From: an uncultured bacterium
Lineage (GTDB): Bacteria > Verrucomicrobiota > Lentisphaeria > Victivallales > UBA1829
Direction: 5' to 3'
Length of the DNA: 64,000 nt
Assembly: GCA_949292215.1 (NCBI GenBank)
Contig: CASEYW010000102.1
Coordinates: 25,507 to 89,506, forward strand
Shown: piece by piece, positions 1-7,970 of the stretch
Position numbering within the stretch: the stretch's first letter is position 1
How the letters are laid out: every line of letters begins with the position of its first letter
Program-made: the position numbers and the translations under genes
Notes under the pieces: model-generated
The model's database searches: none
Told to the model about the DNA's origin: nothing
The model's input: the letters and a program-made list of their open reading frames with translations, nothing else

Positions 1-890
1 ATATCCGCCATCTGGAAAAAAGAACTGAATTCCATTCCCAGACGAAAATCGGTGATGAAACTGCGCAGCAGCCATTTTGCCTGATTCCGTTCACTGTGCA
101 GGATATAGGGATGAAGCCAATGCCCATCCGGAAACCATGACGCATATCCGGACTCTCCCTGAAAAATCCGAACATGTTCACCTCCCCGGGCGGCAAAAAG
201 ACGCCGCAGCAGCTCCACTTCCGCGGCATAATTGAACTCCGGCTGAATCCGATAGCGGTGAATGCAGTGAAAATCCAGTTCCTCCGCAATGCCTGAAGCA
301 ATGAATTCCGGCGTATAATCATTCAGATAGACTCCGCAGCTGCACGAGCCGATTTCCACATCAGCGATCTTCTCACGGATTAGCGGTGCAGTCAGCTTGA
401 TCAGACGCGCATACTCCAGCGGATTTGCTTTCTCCGGCTGCCAGAAACAGTCGTTTTCGGGTTCATTCCAGATCTCCCAGCGTTTTACGCGCGAAGCAAA
501 ATGCTCCGCCAGAACGGAAACATACCTCTTCCATGCCTCGATACACTCACTCCCGAAATAGAGCGGAACAAATCCGACCGCCGCCTCGCCAAAGGTCTCC
601 GACATGTACAGCCGATTGCCGAAACCGAGATTGAACCACGGCTGAACACCTCGCTGGAGAAGATTGTCAACGACCTCGTCAAGCCATTGAAAATCGTATC
701 TGCCTTTTTCCGTTTCACAGCGGCACCATCCGGTCTGACAGCGAGCCCATTTCACACCGGACTCCGCCAGCTTGTCGTAGCATTTTTCCGGACGGAACAC
801 CCGGCGATCCAGACATTCGAATCCAATGCTGATGCCGGAATTCCTGATCTCCAAAGCATGACGTCTTTTCAGTTTGCCAATTCGGTCCAT
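1..890 (-). CDS. Clan-A glycoside hydrolase (GH39-like), C-terminus cut off by the window edge
   Basis: I translated this from the complement; about 296 codons are present and the frame runs open through base 1. The ATG at 888-890 follows a GGAGGA ribosome site. No signal peptide is visible, so the enzyme is probably cytoplasmic. It has TIM-barrel glycosidase features: WEIWNEPEN around residues 138-146, where Glu143 is the probable acid/base, and FQGESGYAS around 243-251, where Glu246 is the probable nucleophile. Both catalytic carboxylates seem present, as in GH39 and related clan-A families. It lies 13 nt downstream of the aldolase gene and is probably the last visible gene of that operon, supplying a sugar or uronate to the dehydratase/aldolase pair. 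The exact GH family and substrate are not certain. Confidence 0.72.
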   Translation of the reverse strand, partial: MDRIGKLKRRHALEIRNSGISIGFECLDRRVFRPEKCYDKLAESGVKWARCQTGWCRCETEKGRYDFQWLDEVVDNLLQRGVQPWFNLGFGNRLYMSETFGEAAVGFVPLYFGSECIEAWKRYVSVLAEHFASRVKRWEIWNEPENDCFWQPEKANPLEYARLIKLTAPLIREKIADVEIGSCSCGVYLNDYTPEFIASGIAEELDFHCIHRYRIQPEFNYAAEVELLRRLFAARGGEHVRIFQGESGYASWFPDGHWLHPYILHSERNQAKWLLRSFITDFRLGMEFSSFFQMAD

Positions 891-903
891 CTGTTCCTCC
901 CTT

Positions 904-1512
904 TCAGTCCAGGTTGAAAAATTCTCTGCTCAGTTCACCGATCTTCTCCGGCGACCAGTCCGGATGAAAGATTCCGGTCCCGACGCCGATGCCGTCCGCG
1001 GTTTTCAAATACGCATCCCTGTTTTCGAGGGAAATGCCCCCCACCGCGAACACAGGAACCTTGATTACGGATTTCAATACGGAGATATTCTCCGGAGAAA
1101 AACAGGGAAATGCCTTCAAAACTGTCGCACCGGCCTCCATTGCGAGAAAGGCTTCGGTGGGAGTCTGAAATCCCGGAATGGAAAGCAGTCCGAGTTCAAG
1201 CGTCCGGCGGATTACAGAGGGATTCACATTCGGGGAAAGAAGGTATTCCGCCCCCGCATCGGCGGCATTCTCCACATCAGCAGGACTCAGAACCGTTCCC
1301 GCCCCAATCCGGACATGGCTCCCGCGGAAATGCTTCGCCAGCAGACGAAGCACAGTTATTCCCGTCTCCGTATTCAATGGAATCTCCAGAAATGAAGCTC
1401 CCGCATCAACGATTCTCTCGGCAGTCGCAATCGCGGATTCCTCACGCAATCCGCGCAGGATTACGATAATCCGCGCATCCAGCAGTTCCCTGCAAAGTGT
1501 TTTGTTTATCAT
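904..1512 (-). CDS. KDPG/KDPGal aldolase family protein (Eda or DgoA type)
   Basis: A 202-residue protein, the usual length for class I 2-keto-3-deoxy-6-phosphogluconate or -galactonate aldolases, which split the acid into pyruvate and glyceraldehyde 3-phosphate. The Schiff-base lysine is probably Lys133 in GATVLKAFP, and the catalytic glutamate is Glu43 in FLEIPLNT. The phosphate-binding GG of the C-terminal barrel is seen in FAVGGISL. It sits 21 nt downstream of an enolase-superfamily dehydratase of galactonate-dehydratase type, so a DgoA-like role in a De Ley-Doudoroff style route is the best inference. The gluconate enzyme Eda cannot be excluded from sequence alone. Confidence 0.9.
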   Translation of the reverse strand: MINKTLCRELLDARIIVILRGLREESAIATAERIVDAGASFLEIPLNTETGITVLRLLAKHFRGSHVRIGAGTVLSPADVENAADAGAEYLLSPNVNPSVIRRTLELGLLSIPGFQTPTEAFLAMEAGATVLKAFPCFSPENISVLKSVIKVPVFAVGGISLENRDAYLKTADGIGVGTGIFHPDWSPEKIGELSREFFNLD

Positions 1513-1533
1513 TCGCTGACCCTCCTTTTGTTT

Positions 1534-2697
1534 TCACCAGTCGCTGACAGCGCCGTCTTCACGGAAGAGACGCGGGATCTTCAGATTCAACGCCGGAAAT
1601 TTCCGGCACAGCTCCAAGTTCAATTCCACACCCCAGCCCGGTTTTTCCGGGAGTTCTATGAAACCATCCTTCACAGTAAGAGGTTCCGTGATGACATCGT
1701 TGCGCCAGTCGTTCAGGAACAGACGCTCCTGAATCAGAAAATTCGGAACAACAGCATCCAGATGAGCGGAAATCACAGTCAAAACCGGACTCATCGGTCC
1801 GTGCGGCGCAAGAAATCCGGAAAAGCAGTCTGCCAGGACAGCAATCTTATACGCCTCAAGAAATCCATTGCAATGGGCAAGATCCGGCTGAACAATCGTC
1901 GCAGCGCCGCATTCCAGAAGCCGACGGAACTCCCAGCGGGATTCCAGACGCTCCCCTGCGGCAACCGGCATCGGAACATTTGCGGCAACCCGCGCCATCG
2001 CCTTCTCGTCCATCTGCGAAACGGGTTCTTCGAAAAAGTAGAGACGGACATCCTTCAAAGCACGACCGACTTCAATGGCGGAATTCGCATCCAGCCGGCC
2101 GTGTCCATCGAACATCAGCAGATCATCCGGACCAATGACATCCCGGATTGCCTCCGCCGCCCGCACAATCATACGGACCAATCCCGGATCGTAATTCGGC
2201 CAGGACGCTTTGGCAATACTGAACTTGAATCCATGATATCCCGCCGCCACAGCGGCAGCGAGCCGGTCGCGAATGACGCCGGGGTCCGTCGCGCCCCCGC
2301 TCCAGCCGTTGACATATACCCGGATCTTCTTCCGGCAGGTTCCGCCGAAGAGCCGGTAAACCGGCACCCCCAGTTTCTTCCCGAGGATATCCCACAAGGC
2401 AAGCTCAATTCCAGCGACAGCGGTTCCCTTGACAACACCGCCCCGCCAGAATTGCTGGCGGGTCATCACCTGCACAAGGTACTCAATCCGAGTCGGATCC
2501 TCGCCGATCAGGAAAGATTCCAGATCTCGAATCAGGGCAGGAATGGTCTCCGCAAAACCGCCAAGCGAAGCCTCCCCGAGTCCTGTGATGCCCTCATCCG
2601 TATGAACGAGAACAAAAATGTAGTTTTTGTCGGAAAGCAGCCCGTTGCCTGGCGTGGGAGCGCCGACCGTCATTGTCTCAATTTTCGTGATTTTCAT
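1534..2697 (-). CDS. Mandelate racemase/muconate lactonizing enzyme family sugar-acid dehydratase (galactonate dehydratase-like)
   Basis: A 387-residue enolase-superfamily protein. The N-terminal capping domain covers about residues 1-125 and is followed by the barrel. Visible Mg ligands are Asp197 in MFDGHGR, Glu223 in FFEEP and Glu249 in AAGERL. His199 two residues after the first ligand and His299 in APHGP match the acid/base arrangement of galactonate/mannonate dehydratases. The reaction is dehydration of an aldonic acid to a 2-keto-3-deoxy acid. It is the first gene of a minus-strand operon with the aldolase and a glycosidase, divergent from an AraC regulator. The AAGGA about 7 nt before the ATG supports this start. 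Substrate stereochemistry cannot be read from sequence. Confidence 0.88.
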   Translation of the reverse strand: MKITKIETMTVGAPTPGNGLLSDKNYIFVLVHTDEGITGLGEASLGGFAETIPALIRDLESFLIGEDPTRIEYLVQVMTRQQFWRGGVVKGTAVAGIELALWDILGKKLGVPVYRLFGGTCRKKIRVYVNGWSGGATDPGVIRDRLAAAVAAGYHGFKFSIAKASWPNYDPGLVRMIVRAAEAIRDVIGPDDLLMFDGHGRLDANSAIEVGRALKDVRLYFFEEPVSQMDEKAMARVAANVPMPVAAGERLESRWEFRRLLECGAATIVQPDLAHCNGFLEAYKIAVLADCFSGFLAPHGPMSPVLTVISAHLDAVVPNFLIQERLFLNDWRNDVITEPLTVKDGFIELPEKPGWGVELNLELCRKFPALNLKIPRLFREDGAVSDW

Positions 2698-2801
2698 ACA
2701 GCAATCCTTTTTTCCGTTTCCAGAATATACAATAAATGGAAAGGCAAATCATTTCCCTCTCTTTTTTTCTTAAAAAATGATCGAATCTTCCTTTTTTTCT
2801 G

Positions 2802-2829
2802 TTGCAGGAGTCCGAAATTGGATTATATT
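2802..2829 (+). promoter_or_regulatory. Candidate sigma-70 promoter of the AraC-type regulator
   Basis: TTGCAG at 2802-2807 and TATATT at 2824-2829 are separated by 16 nt. Transcription would begin near 2836, which rules out a TTG start inside the -35 box and supports the ATG at 2871. The 173-bp divergent spacer (2698-2870) also has to hold the promoter of the dehydratase operon; no strong consensus was seen there on the minus strand. Confidence 0.55.
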
Positions 2830-2870
2830 CCCGAAAAGCGGGAACGCTGCCGCCTGCGGAAAGGAGTTTT

Positions 2871-3710
2871 ATGGAAAATCTATCCTGCCTCAGTCGCCGG
2901 AGAGTGAAACATCGGCTTCTGACGGACCGATACAGTCTGCCTCCATGTTTTGGAGTCATGCTAGCAGAGTACCCGGAACAGACCGGGACACGGATTCCGC
3001 ATACACACAACGAATTTCAGATCATCGTCCAGATTTCCGGAGTCATCCGTTTTACGACAGACCGGGATTTCATTCTTTCTTCCGGGGACGTTCTCCTGCT
3101 TCCGGCGGGAACACGTCACGCATGGAGTGTTCTTGAACGCGGAAAAACTCTTCAGCTTCTGCTGTCGCCCGGACTCCCCACGGACTATCCGGAACTGCGT
3201 TCGATCCTCGTGCCGGCAGCGACACGACTTTCTCTAGCTCCGTTCCCGCTGGAAACGTTCTGGCAGGAAATCATCCTGGAAGAGGAACGTGCTCTTCCGG
3301 GCACGGCTCTCCTTCTCCGAGCCCGACTCCTCGAACTTCTCGCCCGGATCCTGCGAGCCTGTTCCACGGCCCGCCAGGGAATCACCGCCCGAACCCATGA
3401 CGGAATTGCGAAAACGCTGGATCTGATCGCCTCAAAGTATCGGGAAAAACTCACCCTGCATCGTCTGGCTTCCACTGCGGGACTGAGCATCAGCCGTTTC
3501 TCCGCACTCTTCCGCGCTCTGACAGGACAAGCTCCGGTTGAATTTCTGCTTGCCTACCGTCTGGAACGCGCCCGCGAACTGCTGGAATCAACCGATCTGA
3601 AAGTCTATGAAGCAGCGGAATGTGCAGGATTTTCCTCCCTTGCCCATTTCAACCGGAAATACAAATCACTTTACGGGCATCCTCCCGGAGCCCGGCGGAA
3701 GGATGCGTGA
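2871..3710 (+). CDS. AraC/XylS family transcriptional regulator with N-terminal cupin
   Basis: The 279-residue protein starts at the ATG 5 nt after AAGGAG (2861-2866). The N-terminal half is a cupin-like sensor: IPHTHNEFQI supplies metal/ligand histidines and SSGDVLLLPAGTRHAW the second cupin motif. The last hundred residues hold the two helix-turn-helix units of the family: LTLHRLASTAGLSISRFSAL, then KVYEAAECAGFSSLAHFNRK. It is divergent from the dehydratase/aldolase/glycosidase operon, so it probably activates that operon in response to a sugar or sugar acid. The effector is unknown. Confidence 0.9.
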   Translation: MENLSCLSRRRVKHRLLTDRYSLPPCFGVMLAEYPEQTGTRIPHTHNEFQIIVQISGVIRFTTDRDFILSSGDVLLLPAGTRHAWSVLERGKTLQLLLSPGLPTDYPELRSILVPAATRLSLAPFPLETFWQEIILEEERALPGTALLLRARLLELLARILRACSTARQGITARTHDGIAKTLDLIASKYREKLTLHRLASTAGLSISRFSALFRALTGQAPVEFLLAYRLERARELLESTDLKVYEAAECAGFSSLAHFNRKYKSLYGHPPGARRKDA

Positions 3711-3840
3711 AGGGAATCGAAACCACACCTCGCTCACGCTCCCCGAAATCAGAAAAAAAATCAAAATCAAACCCTTCAAGACTTGTAAAAAATAAATAAG
3801 ATATTATTTTTCCGGATGCAGTTTGTACAGGAGGTTATCA

Positions 3841-4098
3841 ATGAATGTGAAAAAAGAATATTACGGAGACGGACTCACACAGCTCCATTTTGTCGGAGGT
3901 CTTGTCCGATACGACTTTGCAACCCTTCAACCGGATACGACCGGGAAAGGCGGAACCCCGCTTCCGGAAAAAAATCTGCGTCTCGTCATGAATCTGCCGG
4001 GCTTCCTGAAAACCTACGATACGATGAAAGCTCTTCTGGATCGGATGCTGGATGCCGGAATCGTCAAAAAAAATCTGGTCGAAAAACTGGATGACTGA
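3841..4098 (+). CDS. Small conserved-looking protein of unknown function
   Basis: An 85-residue acidic/basic mixed protein, probably cytosolic, with no signal peptide, membrane segment or recognisable motif. The ATG at 3841 is 6 nt after a strong AGGAGG (3829-3834), which is better than an upstream start at 3823. The sequence ends in a likely helical half (residues about 45-85, with LPGFLKTYDTMKALLDRM). The gene stands alone between the AraC regulator and the YqfO-like operon. The strong ribosome site argues that it is real. I do not recognise the family. Confidence 0.65.
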   Translation: MNVKKEYYGDGLTQLHFVGGLVRYDFATLQPDTTGKGGTPLPEKNLRLVMNLPGFLKTYDTMKALLDRMLDAGIVKKNLVEKLDD

Positions 4099-4176
4099 TT
4101 TCTCCCCGGAAAATAATCGCCGAAAATCATCGTTTTTCATAAAAAAACACTTTTTTTTTCATTTTTTTGGCGTTTC

Positions 4177-4209
4177 CGCATGTAAATTTCATCCGACATG
4201 CGTTATATT
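4177..4209 (+). promoter_or_regulatory. Candidate promoter with a perfect inverted repeat before the YqfO-like gene
   Basis: TATATT at 4204-4209 is a good -10 box, with a weak -35 about 17 nt upstream. The spacer holds a perfect 7-bp inverted repeat, CGCATGT (4177-4183) and ACATGCG (4196-4202), separated by 12 nt. Repressor dimers often bind such a site, but no regulator gene is adjacent. Confidence 0.4.
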
Positions 4210-4241
4210 CACAAAATAAACCGTACACGAAAGGAACTAGC

Positions 4242-4550
4242 ATGTACAAAATAGAGTTTTACACACCGGAATCGCATCTTGAAACCGTGAAGAAAGCCAT
4301 GTTCGATGCAGGAGCAGGCCATCTTGAGAATTATGATTGCTGCTGCTGGCAGACCAAGGGAATCGGACAGTTCCGTCCGCTCGAAGGCAGCAATCCCTAT
4401 TCCGGAGAACTCGGTTCCGCTGAAAAGGATACCGAATGGAAGGTTGAAATGGTCTGCGCGGATGAGTGCATCGACGCCGTCATCACAGCGCTCAAAGAGA
4501 CCCATCCCTATGAAACTCCGGCGTATCAGTACTGGGAAGTCAAGGCTTGA
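4242..4550 (+). CDS. YqfO/NIF3-like PII-fold domain protein (COG3323 type)
   Basis: A 102-residue stand-alone version of the PII-like domain inserted in YqfO/NIF3 proteins. Hallmarks are MYKIEFYTPESHLETVKKA at the start, GAGHLENYDCCCW, GQFRPLEGSNP and the C-terminal HPYETPAYQYW. The family trimerises; its function is poorly established. The start is the ATG at 4242 after AAGGAACTAGC; the upstream in-frame extension has no ribosome site and overlaps the promoter. Its last codon overlaps the TTG start of the next gene by the sequence TTGA, so the two are translationally coupled. Confidence 0.85.
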   Translation: MYKIEFYTPESHLETVKKAMFDAGAGHLENYDCCCWQTKGIGQFRPLEGSNPYSGELGSAEKDTEWKVEMVCADECIDAVITALKETHPYETPAYQYWEVKA

Positions 4551-5176
4551 ACATTTTTCTTTCCAACCTCTACGACAATCCCACCTATTTTCTGCTTGTG
4601 CTGCTGAGTGTGATTCCCTCCATCTGCCTGCATGAGTATTCTCATGCACAGACGGCATTGTGGATGGGAGATGACACTGCAGCGCAGCAGGGACACCTCA
4701 CACTCAATCCGCTTCGGCAGATGGGGTGGACGTCCATTATCACATTTCTCATCATCGGCATTGCATGGGGAATGGTCCCGGTGAACCGTGGAAATCTGAC
4801 AAGAAAAGGGGCGGTGCTGGTTTCTTTTTCCGGACCGCTGACAAATCTCGGTTTGTTCCTTGTTTCCACGGCGGCTCTTCTGGTGATGATTCTGCTTATG
4901 AAATACTTTGATCTAAGATTTCCGGAGCTTCTGTACTCCTATTTCCAGATCCTCGGAATTTACAATCTGGTTCTGTTTTTCCTCAACATGCTGCCGATTC
5001 CCGGACTCGACGGATGGGGAATTCTTTCCGAATTCATCTCATTTAAAAATGTCAATTCCGAATTCATAAAAGGCGCAATGCTTCTGTTTATGCTGGCGGT
5101 GTTCGTCTGCATCGGCTATCTTTATGAGGCTTCGGCATGGGTGCTGTACGGAATCCTCGCGCTGGCTGTCAACTGA
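4547..5176 (+). CDS. Site-2 protease family (M50) integral membrane metalloprotease
   Basis: A 209-residue polytopic membrane protein. The zinc motif HEYSH lies at residues 29-33 at the end of the first membrane segment, and the second metal motif MLPIPGLDGW in a later segment supplies the Asp. This small Rv0359/YwhC-like class lacks PDZ domains and has about five or six membrane spans. It would cleave membrane-embedded substrates or act in regulated proteolysis; no anti-sigma factor is adjacent. The start is TTG at 4547, overlapping the previous stop, with GGGAAG 7 nt upstream. An in-frame ATG start could not be found without losing the first membrane helix. Confidence 0.85.
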   Translation: MNIFLSNLYDNPTYFLLVLLSVIPSICLHEYSHAQTALWMGDDTAAQQGHLTLNPLRQMGWTSIITFLIIGIAWGMVPVNRGNLTRKGAVLVSFSGPLTNLGLFLVSTAALLVMILLMKYFDLRFPELLYSYFQILGIYNLVLFFLNMLPIPGLDGWGILSEFISFKNVNSEFIKGAMLLFMLAVFVCIGYLYEASAWVLYGILALAVN

Positions 5177-5194
5177 GGACGGAGTGTTCCGGCG

Positions 5195-6403
5195 ATGATG
5201 GAAGCGAAAATCCCGGTCTGGACCGTTACTCAGCTCAATGAGGCAATCAAGGATCTGCTGGAAAATACCTTTCTGCCCGTCTGCATTCTTGGAGAGATCA
5301 GCGGGCTGACGATCCATCGATCCGGTCACGTCTATCTGACTCTGAAGGATGAGCATGCACAGATCCGCGCGGTCTACTTCAACGGCGCGGCAAAATGTTC
5401 TGAACTGGATCTGCGCAATGGAACACAGGTCGAAGCGTATGGAAGAATCGCTTTTTATGCTCCACGCGGAGAATGCCAGCTGACCTTGCGGGAAATCAAA
5501 CTGCTCGGGACCGGATCGCTCCAGCAGAAATTCGAGGAGATGAAAAAGCGTCTTGCCTCCGAGGGACTGTTCGATTCCAACCGCAAAAAGGATCTCCCGT
5601 TCGTTCCCCGCTGCATCGGCATCATCACCTCACCGGAAGGGGCAGCGATCAAGGACTTCATCAAGGTTGCACTGAAACGCTTCCCCCCGCTCCGGTTCCG
5701 GGTTTTTCCGGCTCCCGTACAGGGAAAGGGAGCGGAACAGCTTCTGGCACAGGGAGTTCGTTTTTTCAACCGCTATCACTGCGCCGATGTGATTCTGATC
5801 ACCCGCGGAGGTGGAAGTCTGGAGGATCTCTGGCCATTCAATGAAGAGGTTCTCGCGCGCGCAATCGCGGAAAGCGAGCTGCCCGTGGTCAGCGCCGTGG
5901 GCCATGAAATCGACACGACCATCTGCGATCTCGCAGCGGACCGCCGGGCCCCGACCCCGACTGCCGCGGCAGAAGTCCTTCTTCCCGATTTCCATGAACT
6001 CAAAGAGGATACCGAAGCTCTTCTCCTCCGACTCAAAAACGCAACGGAACTCACCTGGCAGCGGGCGCAGAGCCGACTCGAACGACTCCGTTCCGCCAAA
6101 GCCATGATGCGCCCGTCTCAAATGCTGCAGGAACGGATGCAGAGGATCGATTACACGGTCAAAGACATGGAAAACGCCCTCTTCCGCGCCGCACAGGAGC
6201 AGGAAAACCGGCTTCTCCGTCTCAACGACAAACTCAACTCCCTGAACCCGACAAAAATTTTGAACCGCGGCTATGCGGTTCTGCTTGATAATCAGGGAAA
6301 AGCGGTTACATTACCTTTACAGGTCCCCGCCGGAAGCGAAGTAACTGCCATTCTCGCGGGCGGCAGGATCAAACTCGAGTCGAAAGGAGAACTGAAACAA
6401 TGA
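5195..6403 (+). CDS. xseA: Exodeoxyribonuclease VII large subunit
   Basis: A 402-residue protein of normal family length. The N-terminal OB-fold (about residues 6-100, including WTVTQLNEAI and SGHVYLTLKD) binds single-stranded DNA. The central nuclease domain shows GIITSPEGAAIKDF, LITRGGGSLEDLWPFN and PVVSAVGHEIDTT, and a helical C-terminal region ends in LNPTKILNRGYAVL. With XseB it degrades single-stranded DNA into oligonucleotides. No xseB candidate follows; the next gene encodes an exported Cys-rich protein instead. ATG at 5195 or 5198 follows GGACGGAG. Confidence 0.95.
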   Translation: MMEAKIPVWTVTQLNEAIKDLLENTFLPVCILGEISGLTIHRSGHVYLTLKDEHAQIRAVYFNGAAKCSELDLRNGTQVEAYGRIAFYAPRGECQLTLREIKLLGTGSLQQKFEEMKKRLASEGLFDSNRKKDLPFVPRCIGIITSPEGAAIKDFIKVALKRFPPLRFRVFPAPVQGKGAEQLLAQGVRFFNRYHCADVILITRGGGSLEDLWPFNEEVLARAIAESELPVVSAVGHEIDTTICDLAADRRAPTPTAAAEVLLPDFHELKEDTEALLLRLKNATELTWQRAQSRLERLRSAKAMMRPSQMLQERMQRIDYTVKDMENALFRAAQEQENRLLRLNDKLNSLNPTKILNRGYAVLLDNQGKAVTLPLQVPAGSEVTAILAGGRIKLESKGELKQ

Positions 6404-6729
6404 AACATCCGTTCATCGCAGCCTTCGCCGTACTGCTGCTCGGTACGGGAATTCTTTCCGCCGCGGAACCCGCACAGAAAAAGACGGAACCGAAAAAAAC
6501 CGTTCAAAAATGCGCCTGCACCGGAGAAGCCGTCTGCAAATGCGACAAATCAAAAAAATGCAAATGCAACGAAGCGAAAAAAGCCGAGACAAAAAAGACA
6601 ACGGAAAAGGCAAAACCTGCGCCAATTAAAAAACCGGTTTCACAGTCCATCATCAAACGAGTGACGAATCCGGTGCTCGAACAGCAGAAGAAACGCGATC
6701 AGCAGCTCATTGATCAGGGACTTCTCTGA
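6400..6729 (+). CDS. Small exported Lys-rich protein with three CxC repeats
   Basis: A 109-residue protein overlapping the xseA stop by ATGA. Residues 1-21 form a signal peptide (KHPFIAAFAVLLLGTGILSA) with cleavage near AA-EP. The mature protein is lysine-rich and carries Cys pairs at 38/40, 46/48 and 54/56: three CxC units with a strict eight-residue period, followed by a Lys/Pro linker and a short helical tail. This looks like a metal- or thiol-binding periplasmic protein, by analogy with metallothionein-like CxC clusters. It is not XseB, which is a cytosolic helical hairpin. No family name can be given. Confidence 0.75.
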   Translation: MKHPFIAAFAVLLLGTGILSAAEPAQKKTEPKKTVQKCACTGEAVCKCDKSKKCKCNEAKKAETKKTTEKAKPAPIKKPVSQSIIKRVTNPVLEQQKKRDQQLIDQGLL

Positions 6730-6778
6730 AACCCTCATCTTCCGTTGAATCACACGTTTTTTCTCCGGATCAAACCGC

Positions 6779-6815
6779 AATACCGGGGTCCATCCATGAC
6801 CCCGGTATTTTTTTG
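6779..6815 (+). terminator. Rho-independent terminator after the xseA operon
   Basis: A perfect 12-bp stem (6779-6790 with 6798-6809, core TACCGGGGTC / GACCCCGGTA), a 7-nt loop and an eight-T run. It closes the 4.2-6.7 kb operon. Confidence 0.92.
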
Positions 6816-6920
6816 TGTTTCTTTCAGAGCGCTTCTCCTGAGAAATCCCTCGTCACGCAGAAACCGTGAAAAATGTGACTCTTTTCACATTTTCAGGCAC
6901 AAAAAACCGATGGTGGCTGA

Positions 6921-6949
6921 TTGACAAATCTTCCGTTCAGGCGTATCAT
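6921..6949 (+). promoter_or_regulatory. Near-consensus sigma-70 promoter of the LacI/MFS operon
   Basis: TTGACA (6921-6926), a 17-nt spacer and TATCAT (6944-6949). The apparent TTG start codon at 6921 is the -35 box, so translation must start downstream of about 6956. Confidence 0.8.
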
Positions 6950-6977
6950 TACATCAAAACCGGAGACAACGTCAATC

Positions 6978-7967
6978 ATGGGCATGAAAAACGGAATCGG
7001 CAGAATCAATTTCAAGGAAATCGCAAGGGAACTGGGGATCAGCGTCATGACCCTCTATCGGGTGCTGAACAACGAATCCTCCGTCAAGCAGGAAACCAGA
7101 GTCCGCGTGACCGAAGCGCTGAACCGCTACGGTTTCTATACGCACAAACCGGCAAGGGAAATCCGCATTATTTTCGATTTCTGCGATCATATCTATCTGC
7201 ATCATTACGGCACGGAACTGATGCAGCGGCTCTCCCATCACGACTATTCCTGCATCGCAACCGACCACCGGAAAAATCCGCAGAAATTTCTGGATGCGGC
7301 AGCGGAAAGCGACATCATTGTCTACTGTTCCGTCCCGGAGAACTCGGTGATTGAAGAAGCGCGGAAAAACAATCCGGATCTCTATCAGATCTCCGTCTAC
7401 ACGAAATGCGATGCCGATATTGTCGTCTCCTCCGACAACTATCTCGGGGGAGAACTTGCTGCGGAGCATCTGCACGCCATGGGGCATCGCCATGTTGCGG
7501 TCTATCTTTCCGATTCCCATCCGACTCGATTTGACCGCTACCACAGCTTCTTTGCCCGCTTGAAATCGCTGGATCCGGACTCTCGGATCGACCGCATTCA
7601 CGAACGGCGCGGCGACTCTCTCCCCCGGGTCTGCGCGCAGTATTTCGACTCTGTCCGACCGATACCGACCGCCATTTTCTTTCTCACCGGAGGAGCCGCC
7701 CAGAAGTTCCATCTTGAATTTCTTCGAGACAGGTCCGGTCCTCTCAAAGAACTGAGCATCATGAGCTATGATCATCCGGAAAACTTCGCGCAGGACCCCG
7801 AAATTCTGGAACGATTCGACCGAATCGAATTCCATCCGCAGGAGATTCTGGACTGGACCGAATTCTACATTGTCAACCGTCCCATGATGAAGCGGCGGAG
7901 TTCCGTTCATACTTATATCAAACCAATCCTGCGCATCGCGGGCTCGGTCAGACGGGTAAAGAGCTGA
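6978..7967 (+). CDS. LacI family transcriptional regulator
   Basis: About 329 residues. The N-terminal helix-turn-helix is INFKEIARELGISVMTLYRVLN, with the hinge region around TEALNRYGFY. The rest resembles a periplasmic-binding-protein-like sensor, with VVSSDNYLGGELAAEHLHAMGHRHVA typical of the family. ATG at 6978 is preceded by GGAG at 6962-6965 with a rather long gap; ATG at 6984 is the alternative. It is 3 nt upstream of an MFS transporter, so it probably controls uptake of one sugar and its own synthesis. The ligand is unknown. Confidence 0.9.
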   Translation: MGMKNGIGRINFKEIARELGISVMTLYRVLNNESSVKQETRVRVTEALNRYGFYTHKPAREIRIIFDFCDHIYLHHYGTELMQRLSHHDYSCIATDHRKNPQKFLDAAAESDIIVYCSVPENSVIEEARKNNPDLYQISVYTKCDADIVVSSDNYLGGELAAEHLHAMGHRHVAVYLSDSHPTRFDRYHSFFARLKSLDPDSRIDRIHERRGDSLPRVCAQYFDSVRPIPTAIFFLTGGAAQKFHLEFLRDRSGPLKELSIMSYDHPENFAQDPEILERFDRIEFHPQEILDWTEFYIVNRPMMKRRSSVHTYIKPILRIAGSVRRVKS

Positions 7968-7970
7968 ACG

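Noticed and set aside
6400..6729. xseB (exonuclease VII small subunit)
   Set aside because: The product has a signal peptide and Cys repeats and lacks the short cytosolic helical pattern of XseB.
6921..6926. TTG start codon for the LacI gene
   Set aside because: These bases are the -35 box of a consensus promoter; the same applies to 32370 and, with a weaker promoter, 2802.
6919..6978. GATTGAC and GTCAATC around the LacI promoter as an operator pair
   Set aside because: The 7-bp arms are 46 nt apart, and one overlaps the -35 box and the other the start codon; probably chance.
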